64,000 nt of DNA from CALAGB01 sp963789565 (GCA_963789565.1 CAWBKX010000002.1:930001-994000); one strand, 5' to 3'; shown: positions 46,617-55,059, counted from the stretch's first letter. The notes: generated by a model not told the origin, from the letters alone. Translations and numbers: made by a program.

Positions 46617-46808
46617 GAAGATGCTGAATTTTCTGAGCCCCGTCCCGGTCCCTCGAAGACCAAAGGCGAGGATACGGAGTAGGAACATTGAACGTTGTCC
46701 CCTTCCTCCGTCCGAACGGGATGGTTCTCGTCCTCGGGTCGAGGGAGAGTCAGTGAGGAAGTCAAGGGGTCAGGGGATGTCGGCCGCCTAGCATCCACTC
46801 TTGACACC

Positions 46809-46838
46809 AAAACGGGCGATCAACTGATCGCCCGTTTT
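46809..46838. terminator. bidirectional intrinsic terminator
   Basis: A 14-bp perfect stem AAAACGGGCGATCA/TGATCGCCCGTTTT with a two-base loop sits between convergent genes. T-tracts on both strands make it work in both directions. Confidence 0.9.
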
Positions 46839-46867
46839 CATTTGAACACGATTCACGCCGCCTGCCG

Positions 46868-47620
46868 TCAGTGCGCGACGCTCTTACTGTCGATTGGCGG
46901 TGCGCCATCGTGACTGTCTGGAGGTCCGCGACGCGGAGTCTCAGTCGGAACCGAGCGCAGCTTGCGGTACACAATCAACGAATCGGGATCGACGGAACTC
47001 TTGTTGCGCATGGCGATGCTGAAGATGATGTGCAGCGGGATGGCCAAGACCGAAAAGAGCCATGCATAGGCAGCCGCGATGACCGCGCATATGATGGTAT
47101 ACATTCCCAGCGCCCAGAATAGGATGAAACCCGTATCGACCACGGTCGGGTGGCCGAGGCTATCCTTGGTGGTTGCCAGAAAGACGTCCGCCCGCATGCG
47201 CAATCCGTTGAAAAAGTAGAAGAACGCCGCCGCGAAGACGAAAATGATCGAGAGCATCGCAATGCCGTGCTGCCGCCTGGCGTAGATCAACGCGACACAG
47301 ATCAGCGAGATCCCGATCAACACGAATGTGATGATCCGCACGGCATCAGAGGGAATCGCGGTGTCAAAGACGTCTGATTTAAAGCGGGTCTTGGCGCTGA
47401 GACTATAACCGAGCAGCTGTCGCCAATTATCGAAAATCGCGATCCACAGCGGAAGAACGACGACCAGTATCAGCGTCGTGCGCCCCACGACGCGCCAAAA
47501 GATCCGCTTTTCGGTCCAGTAATCAACAATGCCGGACCAGTGGCGCTGAGCAAATGCCCCGAGGACGACGAGAAACATGATCGTCAGCGGGAAGTCACCG
47601 GAAACGAATTTGTAAAGCAT
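46868..47620 (-). CDS. multi-pass membrane protein of unknown function
   Basis: A 250-residue integral membrane protein with about five or six hydrophobic helices (near residues 10-25, 45-65, 95-112, 118-138, 165-210) and a Pro/Arg-rich cytoplasmic tail. No transporter or enzyme motif is recognised. It is transcribed toward the terminator at 46809 and is not in an operon. Confidence 0.7.
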   Translation of the reverse strand: MLYKFVSGDFPLTIMFLVVLGAFAQRHWSGIVDYWTEKRIFWRVVGRTTLILVVVLPLWIAIFDNWRQLLGYSLSAKTRFKSDVFDTAIPSDAVRIITFVLIGISLICVALIYARRQHGIAMLSIIFVFAAAFFYFFNGLRMRADVFLATTKDSLGHPTVVDTGFILFWALGMYTIICAVIAAAYAWLFSVLAIPLHIIFSIAMRNKSSVDPDSLIVYRKLRSVPTETPRRGPPDSHDGAPPIDSKSVAH

Positions 47621-47719
47621 GTCCCCACCAGCTAATCACGTAGACACAGGACAAAATCAACACGCGGGCGTAAGTGTACTCGGACGGTCACCATCTTTCG
47701 ACGTGAAAACGTATGAGGT

Positions 47720-48067
47720 CTACCCCAATCTGCCACTGAGCGGTGCGCCGCCCAGCACGTGGAAGTGGAGGTGATCGACCGACTGCTTCGCGTCGCGGCC
47801 GACGTTCGTCACGAGACGGTAGCCGGTGGCATCGATCCCCTCAGTTTGTGCAACCTGGATGGCCGCGTGAACCAGCTTGCCAGGCAGCTCCGGCTCCGCG
47901 GCCGCCGCGTCGATCAACGATGTGTAATGCCGACGTGGTACGAGCAGCACGTGCACACGAGCCTGTGGTGAGATGTCGCGAAACGCTGCGACGTCGTCAT
48001 CTGCGTAGAGGATATCGGATGGCGCCTCGCCAGCCACAATGCGGCAAAAGATACAGTCAGAAACCAC
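47720..48067 (-). CDS. hinT: HIT family hydrolase (HinT-like)
   Basis: A 115-residue histidine-triad protein that hydrolyses purine nucleoside phosphoramidates. It shows CIFCRIVAGEAPSDILY and the triad HLHFHVLGG. GTG 48067 is favoured because AAAGGAG lies five bases upstream and the protein then begins VVSDCIFC as in relatives; ATG 48082 overlaps that ribosome site. It is divergent from mutM with a 60-base spacer. Confidence 0.92.
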   Translation of the reverse strand: MVSDCIFCRIVAGEAPSDILYADDDVAAFRDISPQARVHVLLVPRRHYTSLIDAAAAEPELPGKLVHAAIQVAQTEGIDATGYRLVTNVGRDAKQSVDHLHFHVLGGAPLSGRLG

Positions 48068-48127
48068 AACGTCTCCTTTCATCGGTGAAGGCGGGAGTAT
48101 ACTCGCGTCGATACGAGGATGGGATGA

Positions 48128-48967
48128 ATGCCTGAGCTTCCAGAAGTCGAAACCGTGCGTCGCAACCTGCAGTCGCTCATCACAGGCGCGACGATCCGCG
48201 ACGTCGAATTGGGCGGATTCACGGGCTGTATTGCGGAGCCCGAGCCTGAAGAGTTCGTGAGGCGACTCCGAGGGCAACGCGTGGCCGGAACCGATCGGCG
48301 CGGTAAGAACCTCTTCATTCTGCTAGAGTCCGGCGACGCCATTGCCATCCATCTTCGCATGACGGGTGACCTCACGGTCGTGTCCCCCGAAGAACCACGC
48401 GGCAAGCACCATCATCTCGCATTTTCGCTCGACGATGGGCGCGAACTGCGGTTCTCCGACACCCGCAAGTTTGGGCGATTGCGGCTGCTCACCCCGCCGA
48501 AGTTCGACGAGTTCAAGTCGACCGTCGGTCCGGAACCGCTGGATGACCAACTCACGGCGCAGCGATTCTTCGAGATGCTGCAAGGCCGCGGTCGCGCGAT
48601 CAAGCCGCTGATCATGGATCAGGCATTTCTTGCCGGAGTCGGCAACATCTATGCCGATGAAGCCCTATATGCCGCGCGAATTCATCCGTTGAAGGCGTCG
48701 AACTCCCTCTCACGCGACGAGGCCGAGCGGCTTCTCGACGCGATCCGCCGCGCGTTTCTGGATGCCCTTGGGCGCGGCGGAACGACTATCCGCGACTATC
48801 GCAACGGACTCGGAGAACATGGCGAGAATCAAGATTACTTGCAGATTTATGGCCTGAACGAAGGCGACCCCTGCCTGCGCTGCGGCACGCCGATCAGCCG
48901 CATTGTGGTAGGTCAGCGCGGCACCCGCTTTTGTCCCAATTGCCAGCCGGCGCCCAATCAGGCGTAA
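48128..48967 (+). CDS. mutM: formamidopyrimidine-DNA glycosylase
   Basis: A 279-residue bifunctional glycosylase/AP lyase for oxidised purines such as 8-oxoguanine. The mature N-terminus PELPEVETVRRNL carries catalytic Pro2 and Glu3. A Lys is in the RRGKNLF region. A helix-two-turn-helix (MDQAFLAGVGNIYADEAL) and a C-terminal zinc finger (C-x2-C, then C-x2-C in FCPNCQ) complete the family signature. Its 3' end overlaps the convergent thrC by 10 bases. Confidence 0.96.
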   Translation: MPELPEVETVRRNLQSLITGATIRDVELGGFTGCIAEPEPEEFVRRLRGQRVAGTDRRGKNLFILLESGDAIAIHLRMTGDLTVVSPEEPRGKHHHLAFSLDDGRELRFSDTRKFGRLRLLTPPKFDEFKSTVGPEPLDDQLTAQRFFEMLQGRGRAIKPLIMDQAFLAGVGNIYADEALYAARIHPLKASNSLSRDEAERLLDAIRRAFLDALGRGGTTIRDYRNGLGEHGENQDYLQIYGLNEGDPCLRCGTPISRIVVGQRGTRFCPNCQPAPNQA

Positions 48968-50205
48968 GCGCGATCGATCTCCGTCAATACGTTTGGATCG
49001 TTCGGGTCGAGTACCGGGTACTCTGCCTCGATGAGTTCGGTGTGCTTCATCCCCGCGCCCGTAGAGAATAGGATCGTCTCGTCCGTCGACTTCAGGAACC
49101 CGCTGGCTCGCAGATTCTTGGCGGCAGCGACCACTGCGCCAACCTCGGGCGAGGCGAAAATACCTTCCCTTGACGCCAACTCATGCACTCCCGTCATGAT
49201 CTCGTCGTCGCTCACGGCGATGCACGTGCCACCACTTTCGCGCACGGCGTCAAGGATCAGGTAGTCGCCGATTGCTACCGGCACGCGCACGCCCGGCGCG
49301 ATTGTTCGCGCGCCTTGCCATAGCTCGGCGTGGCGCTCGCCCTTATTGAAAGCCCGCACGATCGGCGCGCAGCCTTCGGCCTGCACCACGATCATCTTGG
49401 GACGCTCAGAACCGATCAGACCCATCGCTTCCAGCTCCGCGAAGGCCTTCCACATTCCCACGATCCCGGTACCTCCACCCGTGGGGTAAATGATGGCACC
49501 AGGCAAGCGCCAACCGAGCTGCTCGGCCAACTCTAGCCCCATGGTTTTCTTGCCTTCGGCGCGATAGGGCTCCTTCAGGGTGGAAACGTCGAACCATCCA
49601 CGGGCGTCGCAACCGATCTTGCCGATCTTGCCCGCGTCATTGATCAAGCCTTTGACCAGAAAGACCTTGGCGCCGTACGCCGTGCATTCGGCTTTCATGA
49701 CCGAGGGCGCATCCTGCGGCATGAAGACGTAGGCTTCCAGGCCCCCGTTAGCCGCATACGCCGACATCGCGGCTGCGGCGTTGCCCGCGGACGGAATCGA
49801 GACGGCCGACGCACCCAGCTCTTTCGCGCGCGAAACGGCCGCGGCCAGGCCGCGCGACTTGAAGCTGCCCGTCGGGTTACGTCCCTCGTCTTTGACCTTC
49901 AACTGCGCGAAACCGAATGAATCGCCCAGTCGTGGAGCGTTCAGGATGGCGGTACCGCCTTCGCCTAAGGTGAGAGCGTTGGCTGGATCCTGCACCGGCA
50001 TGATCTCGTGGTAGCGCCACAGGTTCCAGGGACGAGTGAGCAACGACTCCGTGGTCATCTGCTTGGCTGCCGCCGCCAGGTCGTAGCGCGCGTACAGGAC
50101 CTTGCCGCATTCGGGACAGGTCGTCATCAGGTTATCGGTCGAATACGTTGCACCGCAATTGGTGCATTCGAGGTTGGTCAAATAACTGTACACGTCATCT
50201 CCCAC
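48958..50205 (-). CDS. thrC: threonine synthase
   Basis: A 415-residue PLP enzyme that makes threonine from O-phosphohomoserine. The N-terminal zinc ribbon (CTNC...CPEC) is typical of one threonine synthase subgroup. The PLP Lys is in NPTGSFKSRGL, and the phosphate-binding loop is YPTGGGTGIVGMW. It is monocistronic, upstream of the tRNA-Gly and the integrated element. Confidence 0.93.
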   Translation of the reverse strand: MGDDVYSYLTNLECTNCGATYSTDNLMTTCPECGKVLYARYDLAAAAKQMTTESLLTRPWNLWRYHEIMPVQDPANALTLGEGGTAILNAPRLGDSFGFAQLKVKDEGRNPTGSFKSRGLAAAVSRAKELGASAVSIPSAGNAAAAMSAYAANGGLEAYVFMPQDAPSVMKAECTAYGAKVFLVKGLINDAGKIGKIGCDARGWFDVSTLKEPYRAEGKKTMGLELAEQLGWRLPGAIIYPTGGGTGIVGMWKAFAELEAMGLIGSERPKMIVVQAEGCAPIVRAFNKGERHAELWQGARTIAPGVRVPVAIGDYLILDAVRESGGTCIAVSDDEIMTGVHELASREGIFASPEVGAVVAAAKNLRASGFLKSTDETILFSTGAGMKHTELIEAEYPVLDPNDPNVLTEIDRAYA

Positions 50206-50334
50206 TCATCTCACACGTCAGCGTGTCCGGGCGCGCGCCACCTTGGATTGTAGCCGATTTGTCGAGGTTTCGAGCTTGAGGCAGTCAAACCCGTGAACGC
50301 AAGCACCAGCCAGCAATCAGGACGTTCGGGTGTC

Positions 50335-50363
50335 TGGACTGGCAATAGTCGCGCTGCTATACT
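50335..50363 (+). promoter_or_regulatory. tRNA-Gly promoter
   Basis: TGGACT (50335-50340) and TATACT (50358-50363) are 17 bases apart, with TGC before the -10 making it an extended type (TGCTATACT). The tRNA begins 17 bases after it. Confidence 0.6.
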
Positions 50364-50380
50364 CGTCAGCAACATCACAC

Positions 50381-50453
50381 GCGGGTGTAACTCAGCTGGT
50401 AGAGTGTCTGCTTCCCAAGCAGAATGTCGTGGGTTCGAGTCCCATCACCCGCT
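50381..50453 (+). tRNA. tRNA-Gly (anticodon CCC)
   Basis: Acceptor GCGGGTG pairs with CACCCGC, followed by discriminator T. The anticodon loop TTCCCAA is in a TCTGC/GCAGA stem, and the T arm has GTTCGAGT. CCA is not encoded. The 3' 43 bases are part of a 44-bp repeat that is the attachment site of the integrated element. Confidence 0.95.
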
Positions 50454-50454
50454 C
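50411..50454 (+). repeat. attL (tRNA-Gly 3' end)
   Basis: 44 bases identical to 55135-55178, spanning the anticodon loop to one base past the tRNA. Confidence 0.92.
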
Positions 50455-50478
50455 TAATCCGCGTCAGAATCACGAAAA

Positions 50479-50506
50479 CCGCCCTCTCACGGGGCGGCTT
50501 TTCTTT
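50479..50506 (+). terminator. terminator after tRNA-Gly
   Basis: CCGCCC (50479-50484) pairs with GGGCGG (50492-50497), followed by CTTTTCTTT. It lies inside the element, so it was probably supplied by it. Confidence 0.75.
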
Positions 50507-50522
50507 GCTACACCGTAACACC

Positions 50523-50534
50523 ACACGCTAACTG
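50523..50534 (+). repeat. 12-bp element-end repeat (left)
   Basis: ACACGCTAACTG, identical to 55048-55059 at the other end of the element. It is a candidate integrase arm-type or excision-factor site. Confidence 0.6.
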
Positions 50535-50543
50535 GACGATTTC

Positions 50544-50586
50544 TGGTACAATAATCCCGGTCGCGATGTGTTGGATCACGACCGGG
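50544..50586 (+). promoter_or_regulatory. integrase promoter and leader inverted repeat
   Basis: TGGTACAAT (50544-50552) is an extended -10. An 8-bp perfect inverted repeat CCCGGTCG/CGACCGGG (50556-50563 and 50579-50586) covers the expected transcription start. It may be an operator or a leader hairpin controlling the integrase. Confidence 0.5.
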
Positions 50587-50612
50587 CAAGAGTCAGGAAA
50601 GGGTAAGTTTCC

Positions 50613-51539
50613 ATGACCCCACGCAATGCTACATCACCCACAACCACTATCGACACCTACGACATGCTGGCGCGCTCGTACAGACGCACGCTCGAAGCTG
50701 AAGGCAAGAGCCCCAAAACCCTCGTCACCTATTTCGAGGGCATCAACGGGCTGAAGCGCTTCCTCGTTGACAACGGCATGCCCACCGAGCCAACGGCAAT
50801 CACCCGAGAACACATTCAGGAATACATCACCGACCTGTTGAGTCGCTACAAGCCAGCGACCGCGGGCGTCCGTTATCGCGCGCTGCGCTCGTACTTCGGC
50901 TGGCTGGACCTCGAGGGCGAGATCGAAGTGTCTCCCCTGGTGCGGATGAAGCCGCCAACGATTCCGGTTGAACCGCCCGCCGTGCTCACGGAGACCGAGC
51001 TAAAGCGTTTCCTCAAAGCCTGCGAGGGTTCAGACTTCAACGCCAGACGTGACACGGCTATCGTGCGGTTGTTTCTGGACACGGGCATGCGTCGCGCCGA
51101 GCTCGCGGGCCTGAAGGTGGAGGACGTCGACCTCGATAATCGCGTCGCGTTTGTAACTGGCAAAGGACGCAAACAGCGCGGCTGCCCGTTCGGCCGGCGC
51201 ACGGCGCTTGCCCTTGACCGCTACATTCGCGCCCGCATGCATCACCGGGATAGTCACCGCCCGGAGCTCTGGCTCGGACATAGCGGGCCGATGACCGGGA
51301 ATGGTGTCTACCAAGTCATCGTCGCCCGTGCCGAACAGGCTGGGCTAGGGCATGTGAAGCCCCATCAATTCCGGCATAGCTTCGCGCACGCGTGGCTATC
51401 CAATGGCGGCGGTGAGTCAGACCTCATGCGCCTGACCGGCTGGCAGTCTCGCAGCATGCTACAACGATACGGCGCATCGGCGGCCGACGAACGGGCTCGT
51501 GATGCCTATCAGCGACTCTCACCCGGCGACCGGATCTAA
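50613..51539 (+). CDS. tyrosine recombinase/integrase
   Basis: A 308-residue integrase. The N-terminal SAM-like core-binding domain covers about 15-105 and the catalytic domain about 125-300. Active-site residues are R160 (GMRRAEL), H251-x2-R254 (HQFRH), W277 in place of the usual second His (LTGWQS) and nucleophile Y286. It resembles XerC/D-like phage and element integrases and presumably recombines the 44-bp tRNA-Gly repeat. The stop TAA overlaps the next ATG by one base, implying an operon. Confidence 0.93.
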   Translation: MTPRNATSPTTTIDTYDMLARSYRRTLEAEGKSPKTLVTYFEGINGLKRFLVDNGMPTEPTAITREHIQEYITDLLSRYKPATAGVRYRALRSYFGWLDLEGEIEVSPLVRMKPPTIPVEPPAVLTETELKRFLKACEGSDFNARRDTAIVRLFLDTGMRRAELAGLKVEDVDLDNRVAFVTGKGRKQRGCPFGRRTALALDRYIRARMHHRDSHRPELWLGHSGPMTGNGVYQVIVARAEQAGLGHVKPHQFRHSFAHAWLSNGGGESDLMRLTGWQSRSMLQRYGASAADERARDAYQRLSPGDRI

Positions 51540-51985
51540 TGGCAAACGTGCGAGCGGCCGTCCTTGCCGACGATGGAAAACAGCTGCGCTGCGGATGGTG
51601 CCGCCGTGAGATCGGTCAATGGTCGGAACATGCAAGTGTGGTGCTTCCTGACGGCTTCAGCTTCAATGCCGAGCGTGAGGTCTTCCGACTCTCAAACCGC
51701 GCTCGCGCTCGACTCGGGCGGGACGACGGGGAGCGAGCTCACTATCCGTCCACGGCACCGGGTCAACCAGCCCGAACGCTGCCGCCGAAGGACCTAATCC
51801 GTCGCGGTGTCTTGTTGAACGATAATGAATGGTTGGCCGCTGCTGGCGGTCAGGGACGTGGAATCGGCCCTGACCCGAATCGCCCACTGACGCACTATCA
51901 CGAGAAGGCGATACCGCCATGCACGATCGAGTGTCCTCACTGCAAGAAGCTCAATAGCGTCGTTCCGTTTGGCACAGCGTTATGA
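51539..51985 (+). CDS. zinc-finger protein of unknown function
   Basis: A 148-residue protein with a CGWC pair near residue 18 and a CPHC pair near the C-terminus, likely ligating one zinc. The centre is Arg-rich. It is coupled to the integrase by a TAATG overlap, so it might be a recombination directionality factor or regulator (inference). No family is recognised. Confidence 0.65.
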   Translation: MANVRAAVLADDGKQLRCGWCRREIGQWSEHASVVLPDGFSFNAEREVFRLSNRARARLGRDDGERAHYPSTAPGQPARTLPPKDLIRRGVLLNDNEWLAAAGGQGRGIGPDPNRPLTHYHEKAIPPCTIECPHCKKLNSVVPFGTAL

Positions 51986-51996
51986 TGTGGTAGAAT
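51969..51996 (+). promoter_or_regulatory. promoter of the element replication operon
   Basis: TTGGCA (51969-51974) and TAGAAT (51991-51996) are 16 bases apart. This predicts a start near 52003 and a leader of about 90 bases. Confidence 0.5.
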
Positions 51997-52002
51997 TCAG
52001 CC

Positions 52003-52091
52003 ATTGAAATAGCGACGGGGTGACACCACTACCGTCTTCGCGATCGATCCGCCGACAGGCCGTGAGACGCGGGGATAGGTGGTGTCTTTTT
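52003..52091 (+). promoter_or_regulatory. structured leader with possible attenuator
   Basis: GACACCAC (52022-52029) pairs with GTGGTGTC (52079-52086), and TTTTT follows directly at 52087-52091, just before ATG 52092. An alternative hairpin GACGG/CCGTC (52014-52018 and 52032-52036) would consume the 5' arm. The two folds are mutually exclusive, as in attenuators. CCGTCT/AGACG extends the terminator-like stem. No known riboswitch family is recognised. Confidence 0.5.
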
Positions 52092-52385
52092 ATGTCTCAG
52101 GACCGCCCAATCATCGAACGCGTTATGCGCTTCGATCCTGCGGAGATGGCCTTACGCGGCCGAATCGGCGCATATCGGCTCCACGCGACCCACGACCCCA
52201 AGGAGACCACGCAAGCCGCCCGTGTCGCGTTCCTCGCAACGTTTGAGGACGAGGTCGACCCTGACCGCGTGCTGCCCGAAGAGGAGCGTCTACGGCGTGC
52301 CGAAGCGGCTCGAAAAGCCCACTTCGCGAAATTGGCATACCTGTCAGCACAAGCTCGACGGCGCCGGAAGGCGGCCGCGGGATGA
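52092..52385 (+). CDS. small charged protein of unknown function
   Basis: A 97-residue, mostly helical protein with an acidic middle and a strongly basic C-terminus (AQARRRRKAAAG), possibly nucleic-acid binding. It begins immediately after the T-run of the leader hairpin. It overlaps the ATPase start by four bases (ATGA), so the two are co-translated. Confidence 0.65.
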   Translation: MSQDRPIIERVMRFDPAEMALRGRIGAYRLHATHDPKETTQAARVAFLATFEDEVDPDRVLPEEERLRRAEAARKAHFAKLAYLSAQARRRRKAAAG

Positions 52386-53872
52386 CGGACAACCAAAACC
52401 CCAGCTGGGAGGGCTGGGGCACTGGCACAGAAGATGCAACCGAACAGTTGCATTCTACCACAAACAGCTTGCTTGATCCAGTCGCAGAGGCTGCCTATCG
52501 ACATGCAGTCAATCTGAGCGACGATGACGTCATCGGACTACGTTCAAGCGCCGTTCAGGCACTCGACAATCTGCGGTACGACGCAGAAATTCCTGACAGC
52601 CAGCGCGACACTCTTGAGGCCATGATCGGCGGCCATACGCGCGCGTTAGACGAACGCGCTAGGGCTCGGCTTGATGGCCGACCTGACCCGGTTTCGGCGG
52701 TCGCAGGATTCAGGGCGCTGTCGTTGGGCGACCTTGCCCAATTCGAGTTTCCGCCCGTCGAATGGATCGTTGACGAACTCTTCCCGGCTGGCGCCCTCGT
52801 GCTTCTGGTCGGACGCCCGAAGGCGGGTAAGTCACTGCTCGCAGTCGATCTGCTGGCAAGCGTTGCGTTGGGCGAGACGTTTCTCGATCGGGCGACGGCG
52901 CAAGGGGCGGCGATTTACGTTCCTGCAGAGGACGCGCTCCGGCTTGTACGTGACCGCCTCTGGACACGGCTCGACAGTGAGCGCACGGCTCCGCTGTTCG
53001 TGGTCCCCGCTGACGGCACGCTCGAGCAATCTATTAGGATCGATGATCCTGCATCGATGGCGCGACTTCGGGCGACGATCGAGGAGATTAGACCCGCACT
53101 ACTCGTGCTCGATCCCATGCGCGAGCTGCACACGCGCAAGGAGAATGACGCGGACGAGATGGCCGCTGTACTGCGACCTTTGCGTCAACTCGCCCATGAC
53201 ACCGGGACGACGATCATTCTGATCCACCACCGCAACAAGCACGCCACTGATGCCAGCCTCGCGACTCGTGGCAGTTCCGCCATTGCGGGCGGCGTTGACG
53301 TCATCATCACGCTCGACCTTAGCGACGAATCGGACAGCGCCGAACTGACCCCGGCCCAGGTGATGACGCTGCGGGTTGAGGGTCGCTATGGACCACGCCA
53401 GGCAATCGGGGCACGGCTCCGTGCTGGGCTGCGATGGGAATCAGCAGACCCTCAATCGGGCGACTCACTGACCGTGCGCGATCGTATCCGCCGGCACTTT
53501 GAAGTAACCGGAGACCACCTGACCGCTGACCAGCTCCACGAGGTCATCGGTGGTGACAAGAGCGGGTTACAGCGCGCGTTGCGGGACCTGTTGGGCGGCG
53601 GTCGGATCGTGCGTGATGGGGCAGGAACCAAGATTGCGCCGTATCGCTATTCAGTCGCTGTCCATGAATCGTTCCATGAATATTCCCGCGCCCAGACAGA
53701 GAAAACAGGCGATTCATGGAAAGCCCAAATGGTATATACCCCTGCGGATTCCATGAATCCAAGCAAGGGGAACAAGCCGCCCAAATGCCGCTCGTGTGGT
53801 GCGAACATCTCGATCATCAACACGTCTGGTTTGTGCGGCCGATGCGTGGGTCAGGCGGCGGCTGATGACTGA
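52382..53872 (+). CDS. RepA/KaiC-like AAA ATPase with winged-helix region and zinc ribbon
   Basis: A 496-residue P-loop ATPase. Walker A is GRPKAGKS (residues 144-151) and Walker B-type LLVLDPM. IILIHHRNK follows, as in RepA-type hexameric helicases and related phage/plasmid ATPases. A region near 360-425 (LTADQLHEVIGG, LQRALRDLLGGGRIV) looks like a winged helix. A C-terminal zinc ribbon has C469-x2-C and C-x2-C. It probably unwinds or loads at the element's replication origin (inference from fold). It is the element's most informative gene. Confidence 0.8.
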   Translation: MTDNQNPSWEGWGTGTEDATEQLHSTTNSLLDPVAEAAYRHAVNLSDDDVIGLRSSAVQALDNLRYDAEIPDSQRDTLEAMIGGHTRALDERARARLDGRPDPVSAVAGFRALSLGDLAQFEFPPVEWIVDELFPAGALVLLVGRPKAGKSLLAVDLLASVALGETFLDRATAQGAAIYVPAEDALRLVRDRLWTRLDSERTAPLFVVPADGTLEQSIRIDDPASMARLRATIEEIRPALLVLDPMRELHTRKENDADEMAAVLRPLRQLAHDTGTTIILIHHRNKHATDASLATRGSSAIAGGVDVIITLDLSDESDSAELTPAQVMTLRVEGRYGPRQAIGARLRAGLRWESADPQSGDSLTVRDRIRRHFEVTGDHLTADQLHEVIGGDKSGLQRALRDLLGGGRIVRDGAGTKIAPYRYSVAVHESFHEYSRAQTEKTGDSWKAQMVYTPADSMNPSKGNKPPKCRSCGANISIINTSGLCGRCVGQAAADD

Positions 53873-54011
53873 GCAACGTTACGACTGTACGTGTCCGATC
53901 TGCGACCACGAGTGGACGGTGACGAGTGCCGACATTCGCCGTGGAGATGGGCGCTGGCAACACTGCCCGAGGTGCCACCCCGGGCGCGCGTTACGGCCGC
54001 GTGCGCCGTGA
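53865..54011 (+). CDS. zinc-ribbon microprotein
   Basis: A 48-residue protein overlapping the ATPase by eight bases. It has a CTCPIC cluster and CPRC 25 residues later, a compact zinc ribbon. It may be an accessory to the ATPase or a small regulator. Confidence 0.65.
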   Translation: MTEQRYDCTCPICDHEWTVTSADIRRGDGRWQHCPRCHPGRALRPRAP

Positions 54012-54071
54012 TCGCAACAACCGCAACTGACCGAACGTTACGAGGATCTACAGATCGAGAGGAACTCCAAC

Positions 54072-54761
54072 ATGGCAAAGTCATTCGAAAGCCAACTGAT
54101 TGCGCACGTTGCGGCCGCGCGAGAGCGTAGCCAGGCCGGCGCGGCGGAATTGCATCGACTCACCGAAAGCCGCCAGTACTCAGACGAATTCAAAAGCACG
54201 TTGAAGGCTGAGGCTGCGGGCAAATTGCGCGCGGATGTGGACCGGTATCAGACGGACGCGCTGGAGCGGTGGGGCTCGCATCGTGGCCGCGCTGAAGCGC
54301 AGATTGATGCACTCACGCCGTCCCACGAAGCTAAGGCCGTTGCTGCGGCCGCGTTGAAACCGGTTCTCGATGTAGCGGCCAGTAGACCCGATGTTCTCTT
54401 CTCGGCTTATAGACGCACTTTCGAGGATCCCGCCAGCCGCGCCGTGTTGGAGGGACTGGCCGAAACGATTGGATCGGACATCTTGCAGGGCGGCGTCAAG
54501 GTGCAGTTTCAAGAGCAATGGCAGCGAGTACAAAACGAGATGGCGCCCCAGCAACCCGCAGCAGAAAAGGCGGCAAGGGCCGAACTGGCTCGCTCTGACC
54601 GCGCCATGGAGTACCTGCGCTCCGCCCGTGACGTGGTGAAGGCGGAACTCAAACAGGCGATTGATGGCGGGACAACGCCAGACGTCGGCGCGCGGATTCA
54701 CGCCACGCACGCTAAATTCGCGATGCAGCAATTCGAGCAATCGGCCGCAGCTGACGAGTAG
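54072..54761 (+). CDS. helical coiled-coil protein of unknown function
   Basis: A 229-residue, almost fully helical, Ala-, Glu- and Gln-rich protein with no membrane segment or catalytic motif. ATG 54072 has GAGGAA upstream. It is the last gene of the element operon, followed by a strong terminator. It could be structural or DNA-associated. No homologous family is recognised. Confidence 0.7.
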   Translation: MAKSFESQLIAHVAAARERSQAGAAELHRLTESRQYSDEFKSTLKAEAAGKLRADVDRYQTDALERWGSHRGRAEAQIDALTPSHEAKAVAAAALKPVLDVAASRPDVLFSAYRRTFEDPASRAVLEGLAETIGSDILQGGVKVQFQEQWQRVQNEMAPQQPAAEKAARAELARSDRAMEYLRSARDVVKAELKQAIDGGTTPDVGARIHATHAKFAMQQFEQSAAADE

Positions 54762-54771
54762 CACGACCATG

Positions 54772-54809
54772 GAGGGGCCGGCCGTCTTGGTCGGCCCTCT
54801 GGCGTTTTT
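54772..54809 (+). terminator. terminator at the end of the element operon
   Basis: GAGGGGCCGGCC and GGTCGGCCCTC form a GC-rich stem, followed by TGGCG and five T residues (54805-54809). Confidence 0.85.
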
Positions 54810-54834
54810 GCTGATCGGCGGTCAAGCCTCATGA

Positions 54835-54855
54835 ATACGCTAATAGTTAGCGTAT
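54835..54855. repeat. palindrome containing the ACGCTAA element-end motif
   Basis: ATACGCTAA, spacer TAG, TTAGCGTAT: a perfect 9-bp inverted repeat that contains two further copies of the ACGCTAA core. It overlaps the 3' end of the small minus-strand gene. Confidence 0.65.
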
Positions 54856-55041
54856 AACGACATAGTAGCCCGGCCGATTGTGCCGGGCGAGCTCGCGGGC
54901 TTGGGCTTCGTTGGTCGGAACAATTGTTCCGGTTTCCAGCGCCTTGACCGTCTCGGCCGCGCTCATCAACTGCCGCGCCCTCCGATCCGTCCAACCCCAA
55001 CGCTCCCGGCAATAGTCCTCGAAGCGGGAGTAGCCCACCAT
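54847..55041 (-). CDS. small DNA-binding-like protein (possible excisionase/regulator)
   Basis: A 64-residue protein on the strand opposite to the rest of the element. Its sequence (FEDYCRERWGWTDRRARQLMSAAETV) resembles short helical segments common in phage/plasmid regulatory proteins. The location just inside attR, with ACGCTAAC sites on both sides, suits an excision factor or repressor (inference). Confidence 0.55.
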   Translation of the reverse strand: MVGYSRFEDYCRERWGWTDRRARQLMSAAETVKALETGTIVPTNEAQARELARHNRPGYYVVIR

Positions 55042-55047
55042 TTCACG

Positions 55048-55059
55048 ACACGCTAACTG
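55048..55059 (+). repeat. 12-bp element-end repeat (right)
   Basis: ACACGCTAACTG, an exact copy of 50523-50534, 76 bases inside attR. Confidence 0.6.

Noticed and set aside
3297..48967. A dedicated DNA-repair island (mpg, mutL, uvrA, uvrB, xseAB, mutM, nth)
   Set aside because: The genes are spread over tens of kilobases among unrelated housekeeping genes and share no operon; this looks like normal chromosomal distribution.
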